A stretch of DNA of 64,000 nt from Coccinella septempunctata (GCF_907165205.1 NC_058191.1:10294501-10358500); one strand, 5' to 3'; positions 1-10,969 are shown, counted from the stretch's first letter. Notes: a model not told the origin generated them from the letters alone. A program made the numbers and translations.

Positions 1-1500
1 GATTCAATGTTACTCGACTTTATTCAGAAAACTAACTGCCTTGGATTCCACCGCGCGTATCTTGTACGTTGATGCGTCTCTGCTGGGCAATGTTCCAGAG
101 TAGCCGAGAGATGTCGCGAAGTTTCTATCGGCGGCAGGGGCGTATTCAGGGGATTCGGATGTTACCCTGTCCCCTTCTTAAGACATTAGGTCCCCGAAAA
201 CTCTAGTTGGTGCGAGTGGACCTAAAAGCATCTGCCTCTGCAACACTCTTGTATTTCGAAATAACATTCCACAGTCTCTTAATTCCTTCGCCGTATGACG
301 GGTTGAAACTGCATATCAGTATCTTAGTTCCAGTTTTATTGAAAATTACACTCGACATGTTTCGAACGATTCTGCAGTTCTCAGCTGCAGCAAGAGCTCA
401 GGTTCACGGCTAAATTTCTTCCTGAAGACGAATGCTATTCCTCTGGACATACGACAATCGGCGACACGATGGGCCAGTGAATAATCTTCAGGCACAGAGA
501 AAAGATCTTGCTGCTGCTCAATGATAACTCCGAATGTTGCTTTCCCAGTTCCACCAAAGCTTGCCATGAATTGGTCGAAGCTCATCTTATCATGCTCCAC
601 TTTCTGGGTGGTTGTCCTTCTCAGATGAGCTTCGTAATGTTCATCGTATTTCGCCAAACGATTTTCATGGACCACTCGTCTCTTTTCACTGGGTGGTTTT
701 TGGATACGGTACACATTACATCGTTGATCCTTTTTATCATCTCGTATGTTCTTTCCCAATCCTTCTGTAACTTAGGTGATAGGTCATATTGAGTCTTCAT
801 ACACTCGCTATTTGGAACATGTAGTGCTCGCCAGCTCTATGCATTCCGGGCTAACATCCAAACTCCAAGTCATAAGGCAACCTTATTTCTCGACCGAACA
901 TTATACAGGCTGGTGTCTGTACTGACGATCTGAAGGCCATGGTGAATAGATAAAGGTACCTGTCCCAGTATTTTTGATGATCAAAGACCACTTTAGTAAG
1001 ATATTTTCCTACAGTTCGATTTATTTTCTCGACTATGCCATCTGACTATGGGTGAAGGGCGGGCTAATCATCACTGTGATCGTTCAGCAAATCGGCCACT
1101 GTCGAGTCCTCTTTGTTTGGAAGGGCATAAGCCTCAACGGATGTGGTGAAATAGTCCATCGCCACCAGTATGTACTTTATCCCATCTTCTGGGAATGGGC
1201 CAGCAATATTGATGGCGACTAGTTCCAGAGGACTGCCTACGTTATACTGCTTCATTTGCTCTTTACGATTTCCCATCAGGCAATTCGATCAACCACATAA
1301 TCTGTATTTTCAGCACCAGTTCTTGACGTTTTCCTTTTATTCGACCCAGTTAAAAAGCTCTCTTACTTTTTCTATGGCTTTCTTGACACCGAAATTTCTG
1401 TCGTGTAATACTGTAATATTTCTGGCACTTGATTATTGCGTTTTGGAGCACGACATACGTCAAAATTGAAAGAGTTGATTTTCTTGGAAATTTAGGTGCT
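1..1500 (-). mobile_element. Ty3/gypsy LTR retrotransposon remnant (integrase region and downstream)
   Basis: Read on the minus strand, 1480 to 760 gives a decayed gypsy integrase. It shows a zinc-binding-like stretch, the core start (1276-1064, VAINIAGPF, ILVAMDYFTTSVEAYALP), the HPQSDG-type region near 1045, and the tail VYRIQKPPSEKRRVVHENRL near 720. The normal core motif is VAIDIAGPF, so the first catalytic aspartate is asparagine here. Frameshifts and stops separate the segments. No LTR or reverse transcriptase is visible, so the copy is truncated at about 1490 and runs off the window at base 1. It lies in an intron of the AASDH gene, on the opposite strand. Confidence 0.8.
346..759 (-). 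pseudogene. gypsy integrase tail fused to an OARD1/TARG1-like macro domain start
   Basis: This 137-codon open frame begins with the post-integrase segment typical of gypsy Pol (VYRIQKPPSEKRRVVHENRL, residues about 17-36). From residue about 85 it continues into the first part of a macro domain: DLFSVPEDYSLAHRVADC, MSRGIAFVFRKKF and then EPELLLQLRTAES. The order and spacing match the ADP-ribosyl-hydrolase family of OARD1/TARG1 (DLF..P..SLAHC...D..M..GIA..F...F....ELL.Q). The usual cysteine after the SLAH histidine is arginine. The frame stops before the second half of the domain, so it is very probably inactive. Family assignment is by motif only. Confidence 0.55.
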
Positions 1501-1553
1501 ACCTGAGGATTCTTCGGATCCTCAGGAAAACGACGACCAAGACTACTGAAATA

Positions 1554-2085
1554 GGGAATACTCCTTCTGACGAAAATGATATATTTTTTATGGAATATCT
1601 TTGAAACGTCACATTTTGAAATAACTATTTCAACCGTTTCCCCAAAAAAAAATTATTTTAAGAACTTCAAAATGAAAAATAAAAATGGGTATTTAAAGTT
1701 TAAAGCGTTTTGTGAGAATTGTACAAGCTGGCAACATCGACTGAAATATGCCTTGATAATAAAGGACAACAAATGCATTTTCTTGATGAGATAGACAAAG
1801 GTCGTAAAATTTCATGGGATTTTTATGGCCGGTTGCAGTTGAACCTCGCGCCTGTAGATCAACAGCTGTTATTTTATAAACAAGCTGATCGGAGATTGTT
1901 CTTTTCATTGTCTTGTATGCGCTGTTGCAAAATGTTGAACTCCGCACAAAGCGATTTGAATTTTGAAATCCCATATTTGATCAGAAGTTTCCGGGATGAA
2001 TTTGAAAAAATCATGAATTAAACTCTTAACTTATTCAGTACAAACTTGCATATGCAGTGATAACCCAAATTGAGGAGAATTCCCC
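1554..2085. mobile_element. Short non-autonomous element, copy 1 (uninterrupted)
   Basis: This segment of about 530 bp recurs, in the same orientation, at 28557-29207. The ends form a short inverted repeat: GGGAATACTCC at the left and GGAGAATTCCCC at the right. The open frames inside are not conserved between copies. The segment matters because it holds the empty version (TTGATAATAAAGGACAAC, around 1753) of a site that is filled by a micro-palindrome in copy 2. Confidence 0.7.
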
Positions 2086-2354
2086 ATTGGGTAGACAGCA
2101 TAAACTCAGTTATTTGTGGTAGATAGCCTCATTTTGCTGAGCGTCTTGACCTGTCACCCCTGACTTGAGGGGCTACTAGCTCATGGGCGGTCCTACGACG
2201 GCGTAAAGGAGGTAATCAACCTCCCTGCCCCCCCTGACCACTTGTTTTTCAAATTTCTTCTTCAATTCATGAAATAATAAAAAAAATTCATAATAATGAA
2301 ATCTATTTCATAGAACCACTGCTGAATTTAATTTGTACTGCAATTTTTTTCCAG

Positions 2355-3005
2355 AGTGGAGAAAATATCTGGAAAACATTCATTGGAGAGAGTGTAGTTA
2401 CAGTTCTGATAGTCCACCAAGAGAAAGAGCAAATTATAGTCACAACCTTAGCAGGTTCTTGCATATCAATTTCAGAAAAAACAGGGGCTATATCGTGGCA
2501 GCTTAAACTGGGAAACCCAATATTTAGCACACCCCTCTTATTAGATAATAATTTGATCTCCTGTGATGTTTTAGGAAATTTATACTGTACTAATCTAGAT
2601 ATGTGTAACAATCTTTTCATGAACAAAGTTGGAGGAGAAATTTATTCTTCGATTAAATATAAGAATAATCACTTCATTGTTGCATCCACCAAAGGAATAT
2701 TGTATAAATGTGAACTGATTGTGGATGAATCCGTTTATACTATTGACATTGCCAAGAGCATAAACATAGGAATTTCGGTTTCGTCAACACCTACAATTTT
2801 TGTAATGAAAGACAAAACTCTTGTTGCTATGTTTACATCAACAGGTTATTTTTATTTGATAGATTATGAAACTTTTGAAATTGTCTTTCATTGGAAATGT
2901 CCCGGTGATATTTATTCATCGTGTGTTATTGATAATAATAACAAGAAATTATATGTGGGATGTAGAGACGATAATTTGTACTGCTTAGATATAGCTGTTA
3001 CATGA
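2355..3005 (+). CDS. Aasdh: AASDH (acyl-CoA synthetase with PQQ-like propeller), terminal exon
   Basis: A strong acceptor (pyrimidine tract ending CCAG at 2351-2354) opens a frame of 216 codons ending with a stop at 3003-3005. The protein shows repeated beta-propeller blades: SGENIWKTFIGES, a blade ending SWQLKLGNPIFSTPLL, VGGEIYSSIKYKNNHFIVAS, and a last blade CPGDIYSSCVIDNNNKKLYV followed by GCRDDNLYCLDI. The last blade is the signature end of the PQQ-like domain of AASDH (beta-alanine-activating enzyme, Drosophila U26 relative). In that family an N-terminal adenylation domain and carrier domain precede the propeller; those parts are upstream of this window. No frameshift is seen. The gene converges on the F-box gene, which ends at 4486 on the other strand. 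Confidence 0.85.
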   Translation, partial: SGENIWKTFIGESVVTVLIVHQEKEQIIVTTLAGSCISISEKTGAISWQLKLGNPIFSTPLLLDNNLISCDVLGNLYCTNLDMCNNLFMNKVGGEIYSSIKYKNNHFIVASTKGILYKCELIVDESVYTIDIAKSINIGISVSSTPTIFVMKDKTLVAMFTSTGYFYLIDYETFEIVFHWKCPGDIYSSCVIDNNNKKLYVGCRDDNLYCLDIAVT

Positions 3006-3064
3006 TGAGCATGATTTCAATTGTTGCTGTATGGAAAGAATTAAAAGCTTTTATGTTGTGCATA

Positions 3065-3070
3065 AATAAA
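3065..3070 (+). terminator. Poly(A) signal of AASDH
   Basis: AATAAA lies 60 bases after the AASDH stop codon, a normal distance for a 3' end. Confidence 0.65.
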
Positions 3071-4259
3071 TTATATTTTATTATATGTGCTTGATTGATC
3101 ACGAGTAAGATATATGAATACTTCAAAACATTTTGTTTAATTATTTACATGATATGAAAAAAAGCTATTTTTCTTAACTATTTCCTAAAATCTTATCGAA
3201 ATTGTCACAGAAAAAATCTGGATTTCAAAGTGACGCCACTTTTCGATTCCAGATTAATAAATGTGAACCGTGAACCACCCGATAACAAGTAAAATCGCAT
3301 TGAGTTCGTCCCAGACGTTCAAAAAAAAACTTAGCTACAACGCCACCTACTGAGACCTGCCGTGAGACTAAACTAGGTAAACAGGGCCCCCACCCCATTC
3401 ATAAAATTTCATTAAAATTGTCAAAAAAAATTCTATAACTCAACTGACCATTTACCGAGTTTGGTAATGAATCTAAACCCCACACATAAACAACACCCAA
3501 TCCTAACCTACAGAAGAAATAATCTCATCAAAATTCAGGAGTTCAGGGGGAAACACAGGTACATCACACAAGCTATTTTCAAAGGAGAGTTCCTTCCGTT
3601 CAAATTCACTCACCTTCCCATTACTATCTGTATATCATACCGAAAAAAAAGTTATAGTATCAGATCCCGCTGCAGAATCACTACGTTAATTACGTATAGT
3701 ATAGAGTCAAACACACATTTTTACATACGTTTATGGATAGGAGAATACACTGATAACACCACAGCATGTAAAAAGTGGCCGCAAATAATTTTAATTAAAT
3801 TAATGCTAATCAATATTCCAGGAGAAATTTCGTTCACTTCGTTTTGAAATAAAATATCATCCACATCATAACAATGCATGTAAAGAATACTAAAATCCAT
3901 AGCTGCCGTTGCACACTCGGCCGCAACTACCTCGCAGCCAAGTGTAAGCACGTAACATTTCGATCTATTTCTACGTTCATGACGTACACGGACGTTTTTG
4001 ATATCAAATTAAAGCTAATTTTTTTTCGAATATGATAATATATGGGTGTCTGTGAAAAAATAGCCGCGTGTTAGGTTTACCATCTGTTAAAAACGCGAGA
4101 TGGAAAAAATAATGCATACTAAGTAAACCCCAAACATTGCGTTTCCAAAATTATCCCTCAAAGTTGAAAATATTGAGGTATAAAAAAGTTGTTTTGAATT
4201 TACCCTTGTAGTTTGATCCTCCCAAAAGTCCCAATCAAACACGAAACTACTCAAAAGAC
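3071..4259. other. Convergent intergenic spacer
   Basis: AT-rich sequence between the converging 3' ends of AASDH and the F-box gene. Open frames at 3461-3847 (+) and 3721-3951 (-) resemble no protein I recognise and have no splice support. I see no repeat or RNA gene. Confidence 0.5.
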
Positions 4260-4265
4260 TTTATT
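4260..4265 (-). terminator. Poly(A) signal of the F-box gene
   Basis: AATAAA on the minus strand (TTTATT on the plus), about 220 bases after the stop codon of the F-box gene. Confidence 0.5.
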
Positions 4266-4485
4266 TTCCATATGAAACATTTTTACAAAAATATTAATAC
4301 ATAAACATATTATAACTATTAGCCGAAGTTATCTCTTAAAAAATCTTATCACAGATAAATTCGAATTTTAGCATTGAAACAATCGAAATGCTTTTATCGA
4401 AATAATTTTAATCGAAGAAAGATTAATAGCAAATAAATAGATACTTAATGAATTGAAATAACAAAAAAAAGGTAAGTTAATACTT

Positions 4486-4674
4486 TCAGATATAACCAGT
4501 TGTATCATAACATCTCAGTTCATGAATACAAAAGTTCGAAGTGACGTAAAACTTCCTCTCTTCTAGGGTTTCCTTCACATCTATGCTGATTATTGGATGC
4601 CTTCCAACAATTATTTTTTTCTGATAGTTTCGAATATCTAATCGTTTCCAACAAGAGACATTGTAGAAATAAAC
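4486..4674 (-). CDS. F-box/propeller protein, exon 7 (terminal)
   Basis: Read from an acceptor TTAAG at 4675-4679, this exon starts in phase 0 with GTT TAT TTC (VYFYNVSCWKRLDIRNYQ) and ends at the stop 4488-4486, giving 62 residues. Joined to exon 6 it makes ...LLLGVDTGD then VYFYNVSCW, a natural beta-propeller blade, which supports the join. The open frame runs further upstream to 4806 with hydrophobic residues, but that part would be intron. The distance to exons 1-5 comes from the 17-kb transposon-filled intron between exons 5 and 6. Confidence 0.7.
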   Translation of the reverse strand, partial: VYFYNVSCWKRLDIRNYQKKIIVGRHPIISIDVKETLEERKFYVTSNFCIHELRCYDTTGYI

Positions 4675-4978
4675 CTTAACATAGAAAAATGTAATGAGTG
4701 AAAGCCAGCATAACGAAAATAAATAAATTGAGGGCTGCCAACATTGGAGTGAAAATAATATGCCTCTAATGAACACATAACAATATATACTTTTAAGGTA
4801 ATCCATCCATTCAATTCGGTAGATTTGAATTTGGTATTAATTTGGAATTATAATTTTTTCAGGTTCTTATTATAATTTTTCTTACTTTTAACGAATTTTG
4901 TCAGAGATTACTGTTATTGCTTAGCTTGCATAGTGCCAATATAAAAAATACTACCTGAAACTCGCATTTGTAATTCTG

Positions 4979-5238
4979 AAGCTGCATCCACATTATGCCA
5001 AGCGGCCCTGCCGATCGGAAAAATCTCATCGGCAAAGCCAAGGAGCGAAGACGCATCCACATATGTGTCGGCTTCGCTGTCGGCATTCATTCATTTTTAC
5101 TTCTCTAGCAAAATATCATAAAATATTTTTTTTATTTTTCTTGCAATGCCGACGGTGCATCTACATGCGTATCGGCACAAGTCGGCGATGCATCCACATA
5201 GCCAATCGGCACACTGCGGCATAATGTGGATACAGCTT
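4979..5238. mobile_element. Fold-back MITE (260 bp)
   Basis: The ends are inverted copies of each other: AAGCTGCATCCACATTATGC at the left and its reverse complement with one change (GCATAATGTGGATACAGCTT) at the right. Inner words such as GCATCCACAT and GTCGGC are also mirrored. It has no coding capacity; the small open frames across it are fortuitous. It lies in intron 6 of the F-box gene. Confidence 0.75.
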
Positions 5239-5308
5239 GAAGGTCAAACTATGAGAAAAAATCTACGATTATGTATATACACAGGTCATTCGTTGAATGA
5301 ATACTCAC

Positions 5309-5475
5309 ATCTCCAGTGTCAACACCCAAAAGTAGGGTGTTTCCATACACAAAAATGCAAGTTATGAATGATCTGAGAGTATCCCATGTATTGAACAGTT
5401 TTCTACTGCATTCATCGTTTGGTCCAATTATAAAAAATTCTATGTATTCTTCCTTTGCAAAAGAATCATCTCTAC
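5309..5475 (-). CDS. F-box/propeller protein, exon 6
   Basis: A 167-bp exon with acceptor TTTTCTAG (5476-5483) and donor GTGAGT (5308-5303). It begins in phase 1, exactly as needed after exon 5, and ends in phase 0, exactly as needed before exon 7. It encodes about 56 residues including DDSFAKEEYIEFFIIGPNDE, the tract SFITCIFVYGNTLLLGVDTG, and a WD/propeller-like end. It is short and has stops in other frames, so it is easily missed; phase agreement with both neighbours is the main evidence. Confidence 0.7.
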
Positions 5476-6248
5476 CTAGAAAATAAATATCGAAATTAAT
5501 AATTTAAAATGATAGTTTAGTTATTTAGTTCGGAAAATATTTCTTCATTATGGTGATAGATCTGAATCATCAGCTTTCTATAAATAAAGGAACTGAATTT
5601 AATGATATTCACTAGGATGAGGTTTTTAGCACTTATCATCTTCCGCTGTCAAATAAGCATCTTCCTGTGGATAAAGGTAATATGTTGGTAGATTTTCACG
5701 AAGTTAGTATTATCTGAGCCATCTAAAGTAGTATATACAGCGTCATTCTTTCTAAAGGGGGGTCCACACCGTTTTAGTGGTCAGTTCAAAAAGAGAAAAT
5801 GAATATCTTAGGTCAGAAACAACTAATTTATATGGGGATTTCATTATAATTCAATTCAATCAGTTCGTCATCTCGGAAAGTCAGAAATTTTTTCATTCGT
5901 CAAACGGAAAAAATAAAAATTTCAAATTTTTTTTATTGAAGAACAAATATTCATCCATGTTATTAACTTTCCGAGGTGAAATTTTCTCTTCTATGAATTT
6001 CCAGATGAAAAAATTTCTCGAAAAGTCTCGCCATTGGCTACAATTCGTTTCAGAATTGAAAACAGACGTTAAGTGCTATATTTTCGACGAAGTGAAAACT
6101 ATTGTAATATTCGTAACTTCCATTTATCGTTCAAGTGTTCTGGCAACACCCCACATTCCCACTTTACGCCTTATACGGATGGCGAGAAAGTCCCATGGTA
6201 TAAACTCCTCTTAACCTCATAAAGAATTATACTCAGAACTGCGATAAA
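5476..6248. other. Intron 5 of the F-box gene, left end
   Basis: AT-rich intronic sequence. An open frame of 145 codons at 5777-6214 (+) has low-complexity composition and no recognisable motif, so I do not call it a gene. No other structure seen. Confidence 0.4.
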
Positions 6249-6500
6249 TGAGGGGTTCAGAGCTGAAGTGAACCATTCAGCCTAGTTCTGAGATGAATGG
6301 CTTAGAAGCTGTTTATCACCAATTAATTCAAAAGTGACTTCTTCAGATTTTAAAAGATTAGAATGTAAGCATATGCTTACATAAGAATAATAATAAATAA
6401 AGAAGTCACTTTTGAATTAATTGGAGATAAACAACTTCTGAGCCATTCATCTCAAAACTAGGCTGAATGGACTTGGTTCACTTCAGTTCTGAGCCCCTCA
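6249..6500. mobile_element. Fold-back MITE with about 95-bp arms
   Basis: Left arm 6249-6345 (TGAGGGGTTCAGAGCTGAAG...) and right arm 6400-6500 (...CTTCAGTTCTGAGCCCCTCA) are near-perfect inverted copies around a loop of about 54 bp. The loop itself contains the palindrome AAGCATATGCTT. It is non-coding. No clear target duplication was found. Confidence 0.8.
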
Positions 6501-7079
6501 AATATTTTCATGAAATTCATTTTCAGTGTGTTATCAGGAATGACGTTTTTTCAAATTGAGCCCCTAATGGAGGACGCTAACGTTAAAGGGCAAGTCGCTA
6601 TGACCAGTTTGTGATCTTCTCGGATAGGAATATTCTTCTAAGAGCTCAAATATAGAGATTCCAGAGGGAAAGCTTTAGGGTATCAGTGATGTCAGGCATG
6701 ATTGCAAGCACATCAAATTTCGATGGGAAATCCAAAAATGTGGTAATTTATTGGGCTTGTTGTATGAAAGAAGAAACTTGTTAGCTACTTCTGGTATATT
6801 AAGATGAAAAAAAAAATTTACTCTTCATCCCGGATAATATAATGAAAATATCTCTTGTAGTTCTCCATATAATTTCAGGTGGAGTTGAGAAAGAATGATC
6901 CAGTTCACTCTGTGTGAGTATAGAATTACTATAGATGATTGTGGTAATACCATGAAGAATCTATTGTGATAGCGAAACACATGAAGTGGTAAAACCTCAT
7001 TCTAATGAAAATCAGGTAATTCACTTTCAAAGTTCGATTATGGATTTTCATCAATGGATGATTGACTTACTCATCTGAG
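6501..7079. other. Intronic sequence without recognised features
   Basis: No gene, repeat or RNA recognised between the fold-back MITE and the R1 fragment. Confidence 0.4.
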
Positions 7080-7810
7080 GATTACAATAAGCAGCTTAGC
7101 ATTGGGGAAAGTACCTAATAAATGGAAAAGGGATAAAGTAACCTTCATTCCAAAAACAGGGGAAAAAACGGGACTGATCCTCGATCTTTTAGACCCATTT
7201 GCTTAACTTCCTTTTTGCTTAAAACGATGGAGAAACTACGCAAGAACAGGGAATGTGGAGAAGGTATCACTACACAAATATGAGCATGCATACAGGGCTG
7301 GTCGCTCAACAGGGAGTGGAATAACCCTAGACAACAAGCTTCTGTGGAATAAGCATATTAGAAATACTTCTAGTAGTGCAATAAGAGCTTTGACGGCGTG
7401 CAGAAATCTATCCAGTCAGACTTGGGGCTGCAATCCTAAAAAACTACGATGAACTTGCCCAACTAGAGCACTTGAGGTCATCACAGATCTCACTCCTCTA
7501 CATCTAGTGATAGATAGGCCATCCTCAGAATATCTAGAGAAGGTACAGGCAATGAGAGAATTAAAAGTCAGAGAGTCTGGTCCTCTCTAAACAAGTACAA
7601 ACCTACCTAGTGATGTAATGACTAAAAAGTAAGCATTGAGAAGCACTTAACACGATGCTTCGTAAAAGAGAAATATGAGAAAGCGAATACACTATCCGGC
7701 ATTTCAAATTTAATACTATTAAATGGTATGTATACTGACGGTTCAAAAATCACGACAAGGGCTGGCGCTGGAATATACAGGGCAAGCAACCAATGTACAG
7801 GGTGGGCAAA
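7080..7810 (+). mobile_element. R1-clade LINE fragment (RT and RNase H remnants)
   Basis: The plus strand gives broken reverse-transcriptase pieces: SLALGKVPNKWKRDKVTFIP, LLKTMEKL-like sequence, then HKYEHAYRAGRSTGSGI joined directly to TLDNKLLWNKHIRNTSSSAI, which skips the catalytic region. ACRNLSSQTWGCNPKKLR follows, and YTDGSKITTRAGAGIYRAS at about 7735 is the RNase H start. The order is that of R1-type LINEs. Internal deletion and stops make it dead. Confidence 0.75.
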
Positions 7811-8127
7811 ATTCGTTGTCTACTGAGGGGATCTCGAGAACTATAGCAGCTAGAAGAAAACGGATGACACATTCTCGAGCTCTTTTTTCGTGACAATCCA
7901 AATCTGTTCTCATAACTTTTTTGTCTTTGGAGTTACAGATCTGAAACATGAACCTTCTTAGGCACTTTGATACGTAGAACCTACTGACAAAATATTTTTT
8001 TCCAATTCAAAAATATTAGGCTGCGGTTTTCACCATTCTTTGTTTCTCCAAAAATGAGCTCGGAAATGTGTCATCCGTTTTCTTCTAGCTGCTATAGTTC
8101 TCGAAATCCTCTCAATAGATAACGAAT
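7811..8127. mobile_element. MITE with about 70-bp terminal inverted repeats
   Basis: The left end ATTCGTTGTCTACTGAGGGG is mirrored by the right end, which reads ATTCGTTATCTATTGAGAGG on the other strand. The match continues through GAGAACTATAGCAGCTAG and AAACGGATGACACATT. It inserted between the R1 and RTE fragments. No coding capacity. Confidence 0.8.
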
Positions 8128-8128
8128 C

Positions 8129-8511
8129 GGGTCCTCATTACTTGAGTCTCAATTGTTGTACAACTCGCGCGTTGCAAGACTTCTGCATTCGAAACTTTGT
8201 GGAACCATCTGATGTGCATTATCTGTCTTAGATGACGTTGTTGCGTTGTTCAAGCTGTTTAATATGTCGCCTGTAGGGCGTCCAGCTTTCGCTTTCGTAA
8301 AGAAGCGTTGGGAGGACGACTGCTTTGTAAACAGCTGTATTGGTCTTCGGATTGAGGTCGTGATTTTGAAACACTCTGACCTTTAGCTTCCAGAATGCCC
8401 GTGATACCGAATTGATACGGTTGTGTATTTCCATGTCTAGGTAAGCCCTAGTATTTATGAAGCTACCCAAGTATTTGAACTGCTCGACCTGTTCTAGAGT
8501 TTCATTCTCCA
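8129..8511 (-). mobile_element. RTE-type LINE, 3' part of a copy split by the composite element
   Basis: The minus strand encodes ISLENETLEQVEQFKYLGSF, RAFWKLKVRVFQNHDLN and VLPTLLYESESWTPYRRHIK, the C-terminal segment after the RT of RTE-type LINEs. Its upstream half is at 21042-22020. The two halves rejoin if 8520-21041 is removed. Confidence 0.85.
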
Positions 8512-8519
8512 GGCTGATA
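8512..8519. repeat. Target-site duplication, left copy (GGCTGATA)
   Basis: GGCTGATA occurs here and at 21042-21049, at the exact point where the RTE sequence is interrupted. The uninterrupted RTE copy near 14955 has the motif once. Confidence 0.7.
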
Positions 8520-8533
8520 CGGTACGGCTCTCT

Positions 8534-8613
8534 CAATCGAAAAGTCTTTCGATCGAAAGTTTATTCAATAGAAAGTTCTCTGCATCGAAGAGTCACTCGA
8601 CCGAAAATGACGC
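8534..8613. repeat. Five 16-bp tandem repeats at the left arm end
   Basis: Units: CAATCGAAAAGTCTTT, CGATCGAAAGTTTATT, CAATAGAAAGTTCTCT, GCATCGAAGAGTCACT, CGACCGAAAATGACGC. The shared core is ATCGAAAGT. They are mirrored at 20948-21027. They could be subterminal transposase sites (inference). Confidence 0.65.
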
Positions 8614-9236
8614 CCACTTTCTCCTGATTGGCCAGATTGGTCGGAACGATTCGGAACGACTCGGAACTGGCACTCTTTCATCTTTGTCTTATCATTTCTG
8701 AAATTTGACAGAGAATTTGGACATTTAATTCTGCAGTACCAAAACGGTTGATTGTTTACATAACCTTTAATCTGGAAATTTTTCGACTTTCCTCAAAAAT
8801 GAAATCAATTTGAATAATCATTTCGACGAATCAAGTAGGACCAATGATAATATGATGAAATGCATTGAAAGTGCTCTCTAGGATACATTCACTGATCAAA
8901 CGGAATATATTTTCTATATATAATAAAAGTAGGTATCCATAAATTGTATCATTCTCTCATAGTACTAAGTTTAATCAAATGCAACCTTTGTTTTCAGGTA
9001 GTGTTGAATGATCAAAATACTGCAATATTCTGTATTTGTTTATAAGAGAGGAGTGTAGGGCAAGAGAACCTCACTTCTCAAATGTACCAAGATTTTCGAA
9101 TTAAATGAGAATGTGATGACGATTAGTTATAATGTCATCTTAACATATAAATTCTACTGATTGAGGCGAATAGGGCAGTTGGCAATCAGAAAATTTTAAG
9201 ACCTATCACATTCAATGCTGATTTTTCTTAACTCGA

Positions 9237-10480
9237 ATAAATAATATAGATTACAAGAGACTAAGTACAAACAATGAGTATAATTTACAAACGAGCCATT
9301 CAAGAGATTCTCCTCAAACTATGGTTTCAGAAAGTGGATAATAAAAGGACAGATGGAATAACAGATACCTGTGAAATCAATAAAATTATTGAGAAAAACA
9401 GTGAACTGCTGATATAAGCTTTGCCGATAAGAAATATTTCAAAATTGCCTAATACAGCAATGAGAATCATACCATATGTCAAGTCATTGTATTGGAATAA
9501 TTAAATATAAACTGTAGGTTGAATTTTCAAGATGTTCATTTGATTCATAAAACCGAATAAGATGTATTATCAAACATTCCAAATATTCTCCTCATACTAT
9601 GATGTATACTTACTCTAGATACGAAGAACTAATAGGTAACATTTTGTTTCTTGATGGATAAGTTTCATTCACACTGATTCGAAGTGTCTGTTTTGAAATT
9701 TGCATGGGTTTTTCCCAACACCAATATATAATATAGATTACGAGAGACTAAGTGCAAGCCATTATTATTTTATACAAACAAGAGATTCTCCTCAAACTCT
9801 GTCTGAAAGTGGATAATAAATGGACAGGTGCATTAATGAATAGCCATGAAATTATTTGGTAAAACAGTGAACTGCTGATATAATAAGCTTTGCGAAGAAG
9901 AAATATTTCACAATTGCCTATTGAAACAATGAGAATCATATCGTATGTTAATTCATTGTGTTGAAATTATTAAATATAAACTATAGGTTGAATTTACGAA
10001 ATGTTTATTTCATTCATAAAACCGAAAAAGAACTTTGATAATACATCGTAAATATTCTCCATATTCTGTGATATTACATATCAGGAAAAGAGGTCAAATT
10101 ACTGGGTCTTCTAAATATTCTTTATTGAAGTCATTCTAGCTTTCGTTCAGTTTCTGGACTTCTTCAGGGACAATGTCCATTAATTAAAATATTGTATGTA
10201 TTTATTCTTAGTTTCTGAAGAAGTTCAGAAACTGAACGAAAGCTAGGATGACTTCAATGAAGAATATTTAGAAGACCCAGGAATTTGACTTCTTTTCCCG
10301 ATATCTAATATCACATCATTTAAAGAGGTCCAGATTTCCTTTAATCTAATTCTGCATATTCTCTTCACACTATGATGTATACTTACTCTAGATACGAAGG
10401 ACTGATAGGGATAGTAAAATTTTGTTTCTTTCATTTATACTGATTTTAACTGTCTGTTTTGAAATTTACCAAGTAAAATG
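9237..10480. repeat. Two diverged tandem units within the left arm
   Basis: Unit 1 starts near 9237 and unit 2 near 9726 (both ATAATATAGATTAC.AGAGAC). They share CAGTGAACTGCTGATATAA, CATTCATAAAACCGAA-type words and GATGTATACTTACTCTAGAT. Unit 2 is interrupted by the fold-back MITE at 10078-10304. Mirrored at 19081-20324. No coding function recognised. Confidence 0.7.
10078..10304. mobile_element. Fold-back MITE in the left arm
   Basis: Arms of about 95 bp run inwards from ATATCAGGAAAAGAGGTCAA and from its mirror at 10304 (ATATCGGGAAAAGAAGTCAA). Both contain CTAGCTTTCGTTCAGTTTCT. The identical partner is at 19257-19483. Confidence 0.8.
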
Positions 10481-10969
10481 TTACTCTGATCTTAATTTTT
10501 CCCTCATTTCAATGTTCGATTTCAAAGATATACTGAAATAGTGATAGGCATTGTGAAATAAAAGAACACATTTAAAAAATCTATTTCAGTGAAAAACACA
10601 CTCCGGAATATAAGACTAAAAGTCAATGTTAAATTACTCAATCTCAGATTCAAAACCAACTGGCAAATCTTGGATATATTGGAAATCTGGTGAGCAGGTG
10701 GTTTTAGTATTTCCCGTTCATTGGGTTACTAGGAATATATCGAGTGCAGTTGTCTCACATCTTCAGTGGGATATTTGAATGTTTTCAATTTACCTACAAA
10801 GATTTTCTTGTCTTGGAGAGCATAGGATAACAGAGTAGGTAGCAGGCAGGCATCAGGTTGAAATGATGTATCATTCTTGTAGGTGCTGAAATGTTTAGGG
10901 ATCTGGCAAATCTTGTATATATTGGAAATCTGGTAAGAAGGTTATTCTAGCATTTCCTGTTCCTCCATG

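Noticed and set aside
207..792. Plus-strand frames at 207-413 and 508-792
   Set aside because: Shadows of the minus-strand gypsy integrase and macro-domain sequence.
4675..4806. Upstream hydrophobic extension of the 4486-4806 (-) frame as a membrane protein
   Set aside because: An acceptor at 4675-4679 in the right phase and the propeller-blade join to 5309-5475 explain the downstream part as an exon; the rest is intron.
5777..6214. 145-codon open frame (+)
   Set aside because: Low-complexity composition, no motif, no splice or codon support; intronic on the opposite strand to the F-box gene.
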